Positions 9,076 through 17,785 of a stretch of 64,000 nt of DNA are shown here, in pieces. The position numbers and the translations under genes were made by a program. Each line of letters opens with the position of its first letter. The stretch's first letter is position 1. The notes beneath the pieces were generated by a model that worked only from the letters and a program-made list of their open reading frames with translations, was not told the DNA's origin and searched no databases. This stretch comes from an uncultured bacterium (GTDB lineage Bacteria; Bacteroidota; Ignavibacteria; UBA10030; BY39): contig CALCJK010000003.1 in assembly GCA_937967455.1 (NCBI GenBank), positions 1 through 64,000 of the forward strand. The letters are read 5' to 3'.

Positions 9076-9337
9076 TATTTTCTTCATTACGACAACGATA
9101 CTGGCTTTGGCGATAATTATTCCTTTTTATCGTGTTGCAGTCGGTCCAACAGTATATGATAGAATATTGGGTTCTGGTGTAATTGGAACAAAAACCATAG
9201 TTTTAATTTCTTTAGTTGGTTATTTATTTGATAGATTTGATATGTTTGTAGATATTGTTTTGGCTTATGCGTTACTTAACTTTATTGGTGTCATAGCAAT
9301 TGCAAAATATCTGGAAAGAAAGGAAGCACAGAAATAA
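9068..9337 (+). CDS. mnhF: Na+/H+ antiporter subunit F (MnhF/MrpF, MbhB-type)
   Basis: An 89-residue, three-helix subunit with the family motif VGPTVYDRILG near residue 25. ATG 9068 is chosen over the in-frame GTG 9053 and ATG 9056 because GATGAGG just upstream makes a good ribosome binding site and the resulting N-terminus matches the family. It overlaps the end of mnhE and ends immediately before the mnhG start. It works as part of the Mrp membrane assembly. Confidence 0.88.
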   Translation: MSSIFFITTTILALAIIIPFYRVAVGPTVYDRILGSGVIGTKTIVLISLVGYLFDRFDMFVDIVLAYALLNFIGVIAIAKYLERKEAQK

Positions 9338-9673
9338 ATGGGATTTCACGATGTAATTGGAAGTATTTTCTTATTGTCAGGTGCTTTTTTTGTTTTGATT
9401 GGCAGTATAGGAATTGTACGATTCCCAGATTTTTTTACACGAACACATGCATCAGGTAAATGTGATACTTTAGGTCTTGCACTTGTGTTGTTAGGACTTG
9501 CAATTCATGAAGGTGGAACATTGAATACAGCGAAATTAATTTTAATTGCTATTTTTATTGCAATTGCAAATCCCACTGCTACACATGCTCTTGCAAGAGC
9601 AGCATTCAAACTTGGAATTAAACCAATTTTATGGATATCAAAAGAAAAATCTCAGGATGATCTGGCAGATTGA
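9338..9673 (+). CDS. mnhG: Na+/H+ antiporter subunit G (MnhG/MrpG, MbhC-type)
   Basis: A 111-residue, three-helix subunit with the characteristic GSIGIVRFPDFFTRTHA segment near residue 25. The start codon immediately follows the mnhF stop. The 3' end overlaps the next gene by 17 bases. Length and hydrophobic pattern are normal for the family, and it is part of the Mrp module. Confidence 0.9.
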   Translation: MGFHDVIGSIFLLSGAFFVLIGSIGIVRFPDFFTRTHASGKCDTLGLALVLLGLAIHEGGTLNTAKLILIAIFIAIANPTATHALARAAFKLGIKPILWISKEKSQDDLAD

Positions 9674-9902
9674 ATTAATAATTTATCTCCTGCTAATTGC
9701 TTCGGCAATACTTGCATTGAAAGTAAAGGATTTATTAGCATCAGTTGTTGCACTCTCTGTCTATAGTTTTGGATCTGCATTTTTATTTGCAGTACTTGGT
9801 GCAGTAGATGTGGGCTTTACAGAAGCAGTTGTGGGTGCAGGTATAACAGGTGTGCTTTTCCTCGCTGCATTATATCATACAACAAGAAAATCAAGGGATT
9901 AG
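9657..9902 (+). CDS. MbhD-like subunit (DUF4040; MrpA C-terminal part 1)
   Basis: An 81-residue, three-helix protein matching the MbhD domain found inside the C-terminal half of MrpA (KVKDLLASVVALSVYSFG and GFTEAVVGAGITGVLFLAAL). The frame is open from 9546, but ATG 9657 is preferred because the upstream residues lie inside mnhG and look like shadow sequence. The ribosome binding site touches the start codon, so coupling to mnhG translation is likely. This polypeptide is the NuoJ-like half of MrpA supplied as a separate chain, as in archaeal Mbh and Mrp operons. Confidence 0.85.
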   Translation: MIWQIELIIYLLLIASAILALKVKDLLASVVALSVYSFGSAFLFAVLGAVDVGFTEAVVGAGITGVLFLAALYHTTRKSRD

Positions 9903-9903
9903 T

Positions 9904-10212
9904 ATGAAATTAATTTCGTACATAATACTCATAACTTTTGGAATCTTGTTGATAATAGCAGCAGGCGAGCTTCCAAGTCGTGGACATCCAGAGAATCCAA
10001 TAAATCGGGATACATCAATTGCTGGAACTCCAGGGGCTGCAGCACATTATATCCGTAATGCTGAGAAAGAAACTGCAACACCAAATATGGTAACCGCAAT
10101 TTTAGCAGATTATCGTGGTTATGATACACTCGGTGAAACTACTGTAATATTTTGTGCAGGAATTGTTGTGTTTTTAATTTTAAGGAAACAAAAGGATGGT
10201 ACAAAAATCTAA
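9904..10212 (+). CDS. MbhE-like subunit (MrpA C-terminal part 2)
   Basis: A 102-residue protein corresponding to the extreme C-terminus of MrpA and to MbhE. It has one N-terminal helix, a periplasmic-type loop, the diagnostic TAILADYRGYDTLGETTV segment, and a final helix. ATG 9904 follows the MbhD stop within two bases; the longer open frame from 9850 only reads back through MbhD in another frame. It stands next to MbhD, as expected for a split MrpA tail. The 3' end overlaps mnhB by 17 bases. Confidence 0.85.
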   Translation: MKLISYIILITFGILLIIAAGELPSRGHPENPINRDTSIAGTPGAAAHYIRNAEKETATPNMVTAILADYRGYDTLGETTVIFCAGIVVFLILRKQKDGTKI

Positions 10213-10636
10213 AAGTATAATAGTAGCACTTGTGAGTAGATTCATGGTGCCATTTATTCAGCTTTTTGCTATGTATGTAATTGCACATGGACACTATAGT
10301 CCTGGTGGAGGATTCCAAGGTGGTGCGCTTTTGGGTGCAAGTATTCTTTTATTACGACTTACTGTTGGTGAACAACCAAGTAATTTAGTATTCCACACAA
10401 AATATGGTACACAAATCAGTGGTTTCGGTGTTTTCATTTATGCAGCCGTAGGTGTTGCTGCTATAATAGGAGGGGGATTGTATCTTGACTATGCAAGTTT
10501 ACCTATTGCAGGTATTGAACCTGCAAAACTTCGTTCAATTGGTATACTCCTAGTTGAAATTGGTGTTGGAATTGGAGTTATGGCAACTATGATTGCAATA
10601 TTTGATGATCTAGCAAGAGGCCATTTCCATGACTGA
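10196..10636 (+). CDS. mnhB: Na+/H+ antiporter subunit B (MnhB/MrpB, MbhF-type)
   Basis: A 146-residue, four-helix Mrp subunit. The conserved YVIAHGHYSPGGGFQGGAL segment near residue 26 is the hallmark of MnhB. Its start overlaps the MbhE-like gene and its end overlaps mnhC by 8 bases. It is normal in length and an integral part of the Mrp module. Confidence 0.92.
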   Translation: MVQKSKSIIVALVSRFMVPFIQLFAMYVIAHGHYSPGGGFQGGALLGASILLLRLTVGEQPSNLVFHTKYGTQISGFGVFIYAAVGVAAIIGGGLYLDYASLPIAGIEPAKLRSIGILLVEIGVGIGVMATMIAIFDDLARGHFHD

Positions 10637-10997
10637 TTATTTCATCGGACATGTTGCATATTACTTCATCATTCTACTCCTAATAATTGGCTTGTGGGGA
10701 ATGTTATTTAAAAGAAATTTATTAAAAAAGCTTATTGGTATGAATATTCTCCAATCATCAATAATCCTTTTTTATGTAGTAAGTGCATCAAAATATAATG
10801 CAACGGTTCCAGTCCTGAATCCAAAATTGAAAGTAATTGAACCTTCACAATATATAAATCCACTACCACATACACTCATGCTAACAGCTATAGTTGTAAG
10901 TGTTGCAACTACTGGTGTAGCTTTAGCTCTATTGATAGTGATTTATAAAAGATTTAATACACTTGATGAGAATGAACTTCTGGAAAAAATGAAATGA
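10629..10997 (+). CDS. mnhC: Na+/H+ antiporter subunit C (MnhC/MrpC, MbhG-type)
   Basis: A 122-residue, three-helix NuoK homologue. It carries the Mrp-type GMNILQSSIILFYV second helix and a loop with the repeated PLPHTLMLTAIVVS sequence typical of MnhC. It is the second K/C-type protein of the operon, along with nuoK. It overlaps mnhB and, by 4 bases (ATGA), the following MnhD-like gene. Confidence 0.9.
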   Translation: MTDYFIGHVAYYFIILLLIIGLWGMLFKRNLLKKLIGMNILQSSIILFYVVSASKYNATVPVLNPKLKVIEPSQYINPLPHTLMLTAIVVSVATTGVALALLIVIYKRFNTLDENELLEKMK

Positions 10998-12484
10998 TTT
11001 TTGAACATTTTCCAATCCTTATTCCAATATCACTGCTCTTAGGCGCAATGGTTTCTGCACCGGTAGGAATCTGGAAAAGAAAGTTAACATATCCAATTGC
11101 TCTCTTAGCTAGCTCTGTTGCTCTTTTCTTTTCAGCTATCGGATTGGTTTATGTTTTAAATACAGGTACTCATCACTATTATCTTGGGAATTGGATACCG
11201 CCAATTGGTATCGAATATGTTGTTGACTCTCTTTCGGCTTTTGTAGTTCTTATAGTGAATGGGATTGGTTTCTTTGTGATGATATATTCACATAAATCAT
11301 TAGAAAGAGAAATGCCTGGTAAAGAAGTACCGTTTCACACAGTTGCGCTTTTATTCCTTGCTGGTTTAAGTGGTATGGTGGTTACAGGCGACCTTTTTAA
11401 TTTGTATGTATTCCTTGAAATATCATCACTCTCTGCATATGCACTTGTATCAGTAGGTCAAAAGCGAGCACCAGTAGCTGCTTTTAGATATTTAATGCTT
11501 GGAACGATTGGTGCTTCATTTTATCTTCTGGGAATTGGATTTTTATATCTTGATACCGGCTCATTAAATATGCTTGATAATGCCAAAATTATTCCATTAC
11601 TCAGTGAAAAAGGTTTGGTTCTGGTTTCACTTACATTGATTATAGTGGGTATAGGACTTAAAATGGCAATGTTTCCACTACATCTCTGGTTACCTGATGC
11701 ATACACTTATGCACCTTCGGTTGGTAGCGCTTATCTCGCACCAATTGCAACGAAAGTATCAGCATATGTAATGATTCGTATTTTATTTGCTGTATTTAAT
11801 CCGGAATTTGTTAGTAAATATTATAATTTTACAGATGTTATTGCCTGGTTATCGGCAGTTGGAATTCTTTGGGGCTCAATTATGGCAATTGCACAAAATG
11901 ATTATAAAAGAATGTTAGCATACAGTTCTATCAGTCAGATTGGTTATATAGGACTTGGAATCGGACTTGCAAATCCGCTTGGATTCATTGGTGCAGTTTT
12001 GCATATTTTAAATCATGCACTAATGAAGGCTACACTATTTTTAGTCAATGGAAATATTTTCTATAGGTTTGGTACTACATCCATACCAATGTTTGATGAA
12101 AAACTCAGAAAAAAACTACCATATACAACTGCTGCTTTTACTATAGCAGCGCTTTCGATGATTGGTATTCCCCCAACTGCCGGATTCTTCAGTAAATGGT
12201 ACCTGGTGCTTGCAAGTGTGGATAAGAATAATTGGATTTTTGTAATTGTTATCGGTCTATCAAGCTTATTAAACTTGATTTACTTCTTTCGAATCATTGA
12301 GAAATTGTATATAACAAAAAAATCCGATATAACCACAAACGAAGATGTTAGAATGAATGAGGTTCCAATTTCTATGTTAGTTCCGACTTTATGGTTTTCT
12401 ATATTAGTGATAGTTTTGGGTATTTTTAACGCATATATAGTTGATTATATTCTTAAGTTAGCAATTCCATCTGGTATGATATGA
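10994..12484 (+). CDS. mnhD: MnhD-like antiporter subunit 1 (MbhH-type)
   Basis: Large channel subunit, 496 residues, homologous to NuoM/NuoN and MrpD. Glu142 (FLEISSLS), Lys223 (GLKMAMFPLHLWLPDAY) and Lys401 in TM12 (FFSKWY) are intact, so the ion path looks functional. Position after mnhC makes it the counterpart of MrpD/MbhH. Four-base overlaps join it to both neighbours. It is the best candidate for the canonical D subunit of the three D-like genes here. Confidence 0.9.
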   Translation: MIFEHFPILIPISLLLGAMVSAPVGIWKRKLTYPIALLASSVALFFSAIGLVYVLNTGTHHYYLGNWIPPIGIEYVVDSLSAFVVLIVNGIGFFVMIYSHKSLEREMPGKEVPFHTVALLFLAGLSGMVVTGDLFNLYVFLEISSLSAYALVSVGQKRAPVAAFRYLMLGTIGASFYLLGIGFLYLDTGSLNMLDNAKIIPLLSEKGLVLVSLTLIIVGIGLKMAMFPLHLWLPDAYTYAPSVGSAYLAPIATKVSAYVMIRILFAVFNPEFVSKYYNFTDVIAWLSAVGILWGSIMAIAQNDYKRMLAYSSISQIGYIGLGIGLANPLGFIGAVLHILNHALMKATLFLVNGNIFYRFGTTSIPMFDEKLRKKLPYTTAAFTIAALSMIGIPPTAGFFSKWYLVLASVDKNNWIFVIVIGLSSLLNLIYFFRIIEKLYITKKSDITTNEDVRMNEVPISMLVPTLWFSILVIVLGIFNAYIVDYILKLAIPSGMI

Positions 12485-14004
12485 ACTCTTATTATTCTTT
12501 AATACCTTTTTATGCAGTAATTGTTTCTTTGGTGGGGGCGATATTAATTTTAATAAGTTCAAGGAAACCAAATTTAAGAGAATTCTGGACAATTGGAGCT
12601 GCAATTATCAAGTTTGTTTTGGTGTTATCGCTTATCCCAGAATTTTTAAAAGGTAATTTAGCTCAATGCGACATCCTGTCAATAGCTTCAGGTATAAGTT
12701 TAGCATTCCGTGTGGACGGTCTCGGATTATTTTTTGCTACAGTTGCAAGCGGACTATGGATTGTGACCTCGTTTTATTCTATAGGATATATGCGCGGACT
12801 TTCAGAAAAAAAACAAACTCGATATTTTGCAAGTTTTGCAGTTGCACTTTCAGCAACAATGGGTGTGGCTTTTGCAGCTAATTTGGTAACGTTTGTTCTA
12901 TTCTATGAAATTCTGACTATCTCAACTTATCCTCTTGTTATTCATAAAGAAACTCCAGAAGCTATATCGGCTGGAAGAAAATATCTTGCTTATACGCTAT
13001 CTGCTGGTGTAATTCTAATTATTGCAATTGGATGGATTTATATATTAACAGGTAATGTTGAATTTCATGTTAATGGGATACTAAAAACAGCTAACATTTC
13101 GTCCACTCAATTAACAACTCTTTTTATTCTTTTGATAATTGGTACCGGCGTAAAAGCTGCAATTATACCACTTCATAGCTGGCTGCCATCTGCTATGGTT
13201 GCACCAACACCAGTTAGCGCCCTTTTACATGCTGTGGCAGTTGTTAAAGCTGGTGTGTTTGGTGTTTTAAGAGTAGTTGTTTACGTCTTGGGCTTTGATT
13301 TACTGCAAACCTCAGGGCTCTGGAAAATATTGGCTGGATTTTCGGCTACAACAATAATTATTGCATCATTAATTGCATTCACACAGGATAATTTGAAAAG
13401 AAGGCTCGCTTATTCAACCATTGCACATTTATCCTATATTGTGCTTGGAGTAGCTCTATTGAACCAGACAGCATTTTTAGGTGGCATTCTACATCTTGCT
13501 GCCCATGCCACATTAAAAATTACACTCTTTTTTGTGGCAGGAGCAATCTATGTTAAAACTCATATCGAAAACATTAGCGAAATGGATGGAATAGGATATC
13601 AAATGCCAATTACAATGGGAGCATTTACAATTGGAGCATTAGGTCTTGCTGGCATACCACCATTAAATGGATTTGTTAGTAAATTTATGCTTATAAATGG
13701 TACAATTAATTCAGGAAGCTGGATGTTTATCATAATTTTCTTAATAAGTGGTTTATTAAATGCTGGATATTTTTTCCCAATAATCTACAGGGCTTTTTTC
13801 ATCAGATCTGGAAAATTTTGTACAATTAAGGAGGCATCTTTATATATGTTGGTTCCAATAATGGTAACTGCAGGACTTTCTTTATTATTTGGATTATTCC
13901 CTGATATTTTCTTCAATTTGTATCATATTGCTCAGATTACATCCAGCGAAGTGGTAAATAAAATCGTTGTAAATATCAATCAAGTTTTGAGTATAGGATT
14001 ATGA
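12481..14004 (+). CDS. MnhD-like antiporter subunit 2
   Basis: Second D-type channel subunit, 507 residues and about 14 helices. Glu143 (LFYEILT), Lys225 (GVKAAIIPLHSWLPSAM), Lys256 in TM8 (VVKAGVF) and Lys401 (FVSKFML) are present. The ALLHAVAVVKAG form resembles MrpA/NuoL-like and Mbx-type subunits more than MrpD proper, so it may be a specialised paralogue. It overlaps the preceding D gene and the next small gene by 4 bases each. Ion specificity cannot be read from sequence. Confidence 0.88.
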   Translation: MNSYYSLIPFYAVIVSLVGAILILISSRKPNLREFWTIGAAIIKFVLVLSLIPEFLKGNLAQCDILSIASGISLAFRVDGLGLFFATVASGLWIVTSFYSIGYMRGLSEKKQTRYFASFAVALSATMGVAFAANLVTFVLFYEILTISTYPLVIHKETPEAISAGRKYLAYTLSAGVILIIAIGWIYILTGNVEFHVNGILKTANISSTQLTTLFILLIIGTGVKAAIIPLHSWLPSAMVAPTPVSALLHAVAVVKAGVFGVLRVVVYVLGFDLLQTSGLWKILAGFSATTIIIASLIAFTQDNLKRRLAYSTIAHLSYIVLGVALLNQTAFLGGILHLAAHATLKITLFFVAGAIYVKTHIENISEMDGIGYQMPITMGAFTIGALGLAGIPPLNGFVSKFMLINGTINSGSWMFIIIFLISGLLNAGYFFPIIYRAFFIRSGKFCTIKEASLYMLVPIMVTAGLSLLFGLFPDIFFNLYHIAQITSSEVVNKIVVNINQVLSIGL

Positions 14005-14252
14005 AGTATATTAAAATTACTTTTTTGATATTACTTATTTTTACGATTATTCTTGAATTAAAAATCCCCGGTATTGTAAATCAACACCGGAGTATAACTG
14101 ATCCTAATGAGCATTCAGTGTATGAATATTTTTGGTATGATTGGAATGGGTTTTGGGCTTTATTTGGTTTTATAGGATGCATCGTTCTGATTTTTTTTGC
14201 AAAAGTAGTTATCAATAAAATTATAAAAAGGGATGAAAATTATTATGTATAA
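14001..14252 (+). CDS. Uncharacterised 83-residue two-helix protein in Nuo/Mrp operon
   Basis: Small membrane protein with an N-terminal helix (residues ~5-22), an extracytoplasmic loop rich in H, D, E, Y and W, and a second helix reading GFWALFGFIGCIVLIFFAK. The end is positively charged and closes with RDENYY. From memory, proteins of similar layout (second helix G-F-x-A-x-x-G-F followed by K/R and an E/D-x-YY end) sit beside MnhD-like genes in other bacteria, but I cannot verify this here. It overlaps both flanking D-like genes, so it is surely part of the operon. Function unknown; an assembly or linker subunit is plausible. Confidence 0.8.
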   Translation: MKYIKITFLILLIFTIILELKIPGIVNQHRSITDPNEHSVYEYFWYDWNGFWALFGFIGCIVLIFFAKVVINKIIKRDENYYV

Positions 14253-16005
14253 TCTTTCCAATCCCTCATTCTTTTTGATAATCGGAGCTATTCTATTATC
14301 AATGATTCCTAAAAATTTACGTTCATCATTCTTCCTGCTTGTTACACTGATCGGATTAATTTTAATTTGGACTTTACCTAATGGTTTATATTTTCATACA
14401 AAGTTTTTAGATTATGATTTGATATTATTGAATGTTGATCCATTATCCAGAATTTTTGCAACGATTTTTGCATTGATAACATTTCTTGGTGGAATTTATG
14501 CATTTCATATTAAAGATACATTACAACAGGTTTCAACTCTGATCTATAGTGCATCTGCAATTGGCGCTACCTTCGCAGGGGATTTTATTACATTATTTAT
14601 TTATTGGGAATTGATGGCAATATCATCAGTGATATTGGTATGGGCACGAAGAGATTCTCAATCCTGTAATGCTGGTTTTAGATATCTTTTTGTACATATT
14701 TTTGGTGGTAGTATTCTTCTGGCAGGAATTGTACTTCATATATTTGAGTCGAATTCAACTCTTGTAGTTGCACTAAGTTCCCGAAGTTCTATCGCAAATT
14801 GGTTGATACTGATAGGTTTTGGTTTAAATGCTGCTATTCCTCCTCTTAATGCCTGGTTGCCAGATGCCTATCCTAAAGCTTCAATAACTGGTGCAGTATT
14901 TATGAGCGCATTAACAACAAAAACTGCAGTTTATGCTCTGGCAAGAGTTTTCCCAGGATGGGAAATATTACTGATTCTTGGTACAATGATGACCGTGTTT
15001 GGTGTTGTTTATGCTTTACTCACAAATGATATCAGAGAATTATTAGCATATCATATCATAAGTCAAGTTGGTTATATGGTTGCTGGTGTTGGTATAGGTA
15101 CACAATTATCAATTAATGGTAGCACAGCTCATGCTTTTTCACATATTCTTTATAAAGCTCTTTTGTTTATGGGTGCCGGCGTTGTTATTTATTCGACTGG
15201 TACATCAAAATTGAGTCAACTTGGAGGTCTAATAAAATTATTACCCATAACTTTTATTCTCTATTTAATAGGTGGTTTTTCAATTTCTAGCGTTCCACTT
15301 TTTAATGGGTTTATAAGTAAATCGATCATTGTTCATGCTGCATTAGAAAAAGGAACAATCGTTTCTTCCTCGGAGATGAATGTCTTATTAATTGCAGTTT
15401 TTCTTATGAATCTCGCAATGATTGGAACTTTTTTGAGTACAACTTTAAAACTTCCTTATTTTGTTTGGTTCCATAAAAACGCACCAGATCAACAATTACA
15501 AAGTAATCCTGTACCTTTCAATATGCACTTGGGTATGGCTTTTACTGCTATATTGTGTATTATATTTGGTATAAAGCCTTCGTTGCTTTACAATTACCTG
15601 CCTTTTAATATGGAGTATCATCCGTTTGAGATAACTCACTTATCCGAAACTTTAGAAATATTGCTTGCCACATTTGTTATATTCTGGATATATAGGTTAA
15701 AGTTAAAACCAGAACCTTTAATTTTATTAGATTTTGATTGGTTTTATAGAAAACCAAAGAAGTATTTAAAGTTAGTGTTTATTGATTATATTTTAATTGT
15801 ATTTGATTTTACTGATAAAATTTTAAGAGAACTAATAGAAAAGTTGGTAACTTTCGGTAAGAATCCTGTCAGAATTTTTAATAATATCTTAATTACATCA
15901 CCTGAAATTCAGGAGTATGAACCAGATATATATAGGATTTCAACTGGTTTGATAATTAGTTTTATTCTTTTCGTTTTTCTGGGAATATTTTTAATGAATC
16001 TTTAG
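14245..16005 (+). CDS. MnhD-like antiporter subunit 3 (TM7 Lys replaced by Asn)
   Basis: Third D-type subunit, 586 residues, longer than its siblings because of a ~90-residue C-terminal extension ending in a last helix. Glu122 (IYWELMA) and Lys359 in TM12 (FISKSII) are conserved. At the TM7 lysine position there is Asn195 (GLNAAIPPLNAWLPDAY), and a lysine in TM8 (TTKTAVY) may compensate. ATG 14245 is preferred over ATG 14233 because AAGGG abuts 14233 directly, but either is possible. Its last 15 bases overlap the convergent dctM gene. Confidence 0.85.
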   Translation: MYNLSNPSFFLIIGAILLSMIPKNLRSSFFLLVTLIGLILIWTLPNGLYFHTKFLDYDLILLNVDPLSRIFATIFALITFLGGIYAFHIKDTLQQVSTLIYSASAIGATFAGDFITLFIYWELMAISSVILVWARRDSQSCNAGFRYLFVHIFGGSILLAGIVLHIFESNSTLVVALSSRSSIANWLILIGFGLNAAIPPLNAWLPDAYPKASITGAVFMSALTTKTAVYALARVFPGWEILLILGTMMTVFGVVYALLTNDIRELLAYHIISQVGYMVAGVGIGTQLSINGSTAHAFSHILYKALLFMGAGVVIYSTGTSKLSQLGGLIKLLPITFILYLIGGFSISSVPLFNGFISKSIIVHAALEKGTIVSSSEMNVLLIAVFLMNLAMIGTFLSTTLKLPYFVWFHKNAPDQQLQSNPVPFNMHLGMAFTAILCIIFGIKPSLLYNYLPFNMEYHPFEITHLSETLEILLATFVIFWIYRLKLKPEPLILLDFDWFYRKPKKYLKLVFIDYILIVFDFTDKILRELIEKLVTFGKNPVRIFNNILITSPEIQEYEPDIYRISTGLIISFILFVFLGIFLMNL

Positions 16006-17271
16006 TAAATTTACAAGAAATAAACTCAACTGTGGGATGTAGGTAACTAATATTAGAATGATAAGTCTTATTAAAATGAATGGTAGTGTTGATCGATAAA
16101 CTTGTGCTATTGGCTTTTCGAATCTATAGCTGGATATAAAAAGATTTAAACCAACAGGAGGAGTTACATAACCAATTTCAAGATTTACAAGGAAAATTAT
16201 TCCTAAATGAATTGGATCCACACCAAATGCTAAGGCAATCGGTATAATTAAAGGTACAACAACAATTGTTGCTGAAAAAATATCCATTAACATTCCAACT
16301 ATTAAAAGGAAAATATTTAGGAGAATTAAGAATAGCGTTTTGCTAGTGATGAATTCTCGTATTAGTTCAAAAAGCTTCATTGGGATTTCGGCATCTATGA
16401 GATAATTTGTTAAGCCGAGCGCAGTCCCGAGTATAATCAGTATCGCTCCCACTAGGGTCATGCTGTCCAGCATTATTTTTGGGACATTCTTAAAGATGTG
16501 TAGATCCTTATAAATAAATACTTCGACGAGGAATACATAAAATGCAGTAATTGCCGCTGCTTCAGTAACAGTAAATAGACCACCATAAATTCCCAGTATA
16601 ACAATAAAAGGAAGTGGAATTTCCCAGATTGCTTGTTTTACTGAAAGTTTTATGTTCTCGTAAGTGAATTTTGTTTTTTCAATCTGAATTTTTTGCCCAT
16701 GTTTAAAGCTATATATTGAAAGTGCACCAAGAAGTATAATGCCTGGTATGAAACCTGCTGCAAATAATTGATCGATATTAATTTTGGCAATCATTCCGTA
16801 TAGAATAATTGGTAAGCTGGGAGGAAACAACAAACCGAGCGAACCTGAAGTTGTAAGTAAACCAAGTGAAAATTTTTCTGGATAATTTTCTTTTAAAAGA
16901 ATTGGATATAATAATCCCCCAAGTGCTATAATAGTAACACCAGATGCTCCTGTGAAAGCTGTGAAGATTGCACATGATACGAGAGCAACAACTGCCAAAC
17001 CTCCAGGTAACCAGCCGATAATTGCCTTGGTAAGTTGAACAATTCTTTTGGGAGAATTACTCTCAGCTAAGAGATAACCTGCAAAAGTAAAAAGTGGAAT
17101 TGCAAGTAAAGTTGGGGAGTTCGCAAGTCTGTAAAGTTCAACAATAACAGCCGATGAATCGATTAATGCAGTATTAAAAGCCACCAGTGCAATTATACCA
17201 ATTATAATAAAAAGTGGCGTCCCAAATAGAGCTAGCAGCAGAATAAGTGTAATGAATATAAAGGTTTCCAT
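15991..17271 (-). CDS. dctM: TRAP transporter large permease (DctM)
   Basis: Main transmembrane subunit of a tripartite ATP-independent periplasmic transporter, 426 residues with about 12 helices. The family motifs are present, with GxxGSLGLLFPPSLPIILYG near residue 145 and a second LEIGYVTPPVGLNLF motif near residue 365. TRAP permeases normally couple uptake to a Na+ gradient. It is last in the tatT-dctP-dctQ-dctM operon, 7 bases after dctQ. The 3' end overlaps the convergent MnhD-like gene by 15 bases, with no terminator visible between them. Confidence 0.93.
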   Translation of the reverse strand: METFIFITLILLLALFGTPLFIIIGIIALVAFNTALIDSSAVIVELYRLANSPTLLAIPLFTFAGYLLAESNSPKRIVQLTKAIIGWLPGGLAVVALVSCAIFTAFTGASGVTIIALGGLLYPILLKENYPEKFSLGLLTTSGSLGLLFPPSLPIILYGMIAKINIDQLFAAGFIPGIILLGALSIYSFKHGQKIQIEKTKFTYENIKLSVKQAIWEIPLPFIVILGIYGGLFTVTEAAAITAFYVFLVEVFIYKDLHIFKNVPKIMLDSMTLVGAILIILGTALGLTNYLIDAEIPMKLFELIREFITSKTLFLILLNIFLLIVGMLMDIFSATIVVVPLIIPIALAFGVDPIHLGIIFLVNLEIGYVTPPVGLNLFISSYRFEKPIAQVYRSTLPFILIRLIILILVTYIPQLSLFLVNLLKIH

Positions 17272-17278
17272 ATGGGAC

Positions 17279-17785
17279 TTATTTTTTCCTGATTTCTGAG
17301 AATATTACAAAATTATTGATTGCTGAAATGATAAATCGGAAAAACATCAATGCGAAACCTACAGGAATGATTATCTGCATGTGGTAAGATTTTATTTCAA
17401 AGCTTGATATCGTGAATATCGTAGTCTGGGCGTCCAGTTCGTCAAAAATGAATTTTACTGATGCATAAAATAATAACAACGCAACAACTGCGGCAAAAAT
17501 TTGATTAATGATTTTGGATATGTGTTTATTCTTTTGTGATAAAAAACGACTCAATATATCAATATTAATGTGTTTATCATTTTGAGTTGCCAGTGAGGCA
17601 CCAAGGAATGCTATCCAGAGTACTAAGTGTCTTAAAAAAGGGTCAAGCCAAAGTATACCTGTATCAAAGAAATTTCTTAAAATTACTTGTAAAAAGGATA
17701 ATAAAACCATTAAACTTAAGATAAGGATCAGGATAAATTTTTCTGCATAAGAAATATATTTGCTTATCCTTAAGAGGAAAGTCAT
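17279..17785 (-). CDS. dctQ: TRAP transporter small permease (DctQ)
   Basis: A 168-residue, four-helix subunit that partners DctM. The segment FLRHLVLWIAFLGASLATQN, with W/F-L-G-A followed by the short polar N-D-K-H-I-N-I-D stretch, is typical of DctQ. It overlaps dctP by 4 bases and precedes dctM by 7. The N-terminus is charged and cytoplasmic. Confidence 0.9.
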   Translation of the reverse strand: MTFLLRISKYISYAEKFILILILSLMVLLSFLQVILRNFFDTGILWLDPFLRHLVLWIAFLGASLATQNDKHINIDILSRFLSQKNKHISKIINQIFAAVVALLLFYASVKFIFDELDAQTTIFTISSFEIKSYHMQIIIPVGFALMFFRFIISAINNFVIFSEIRKK

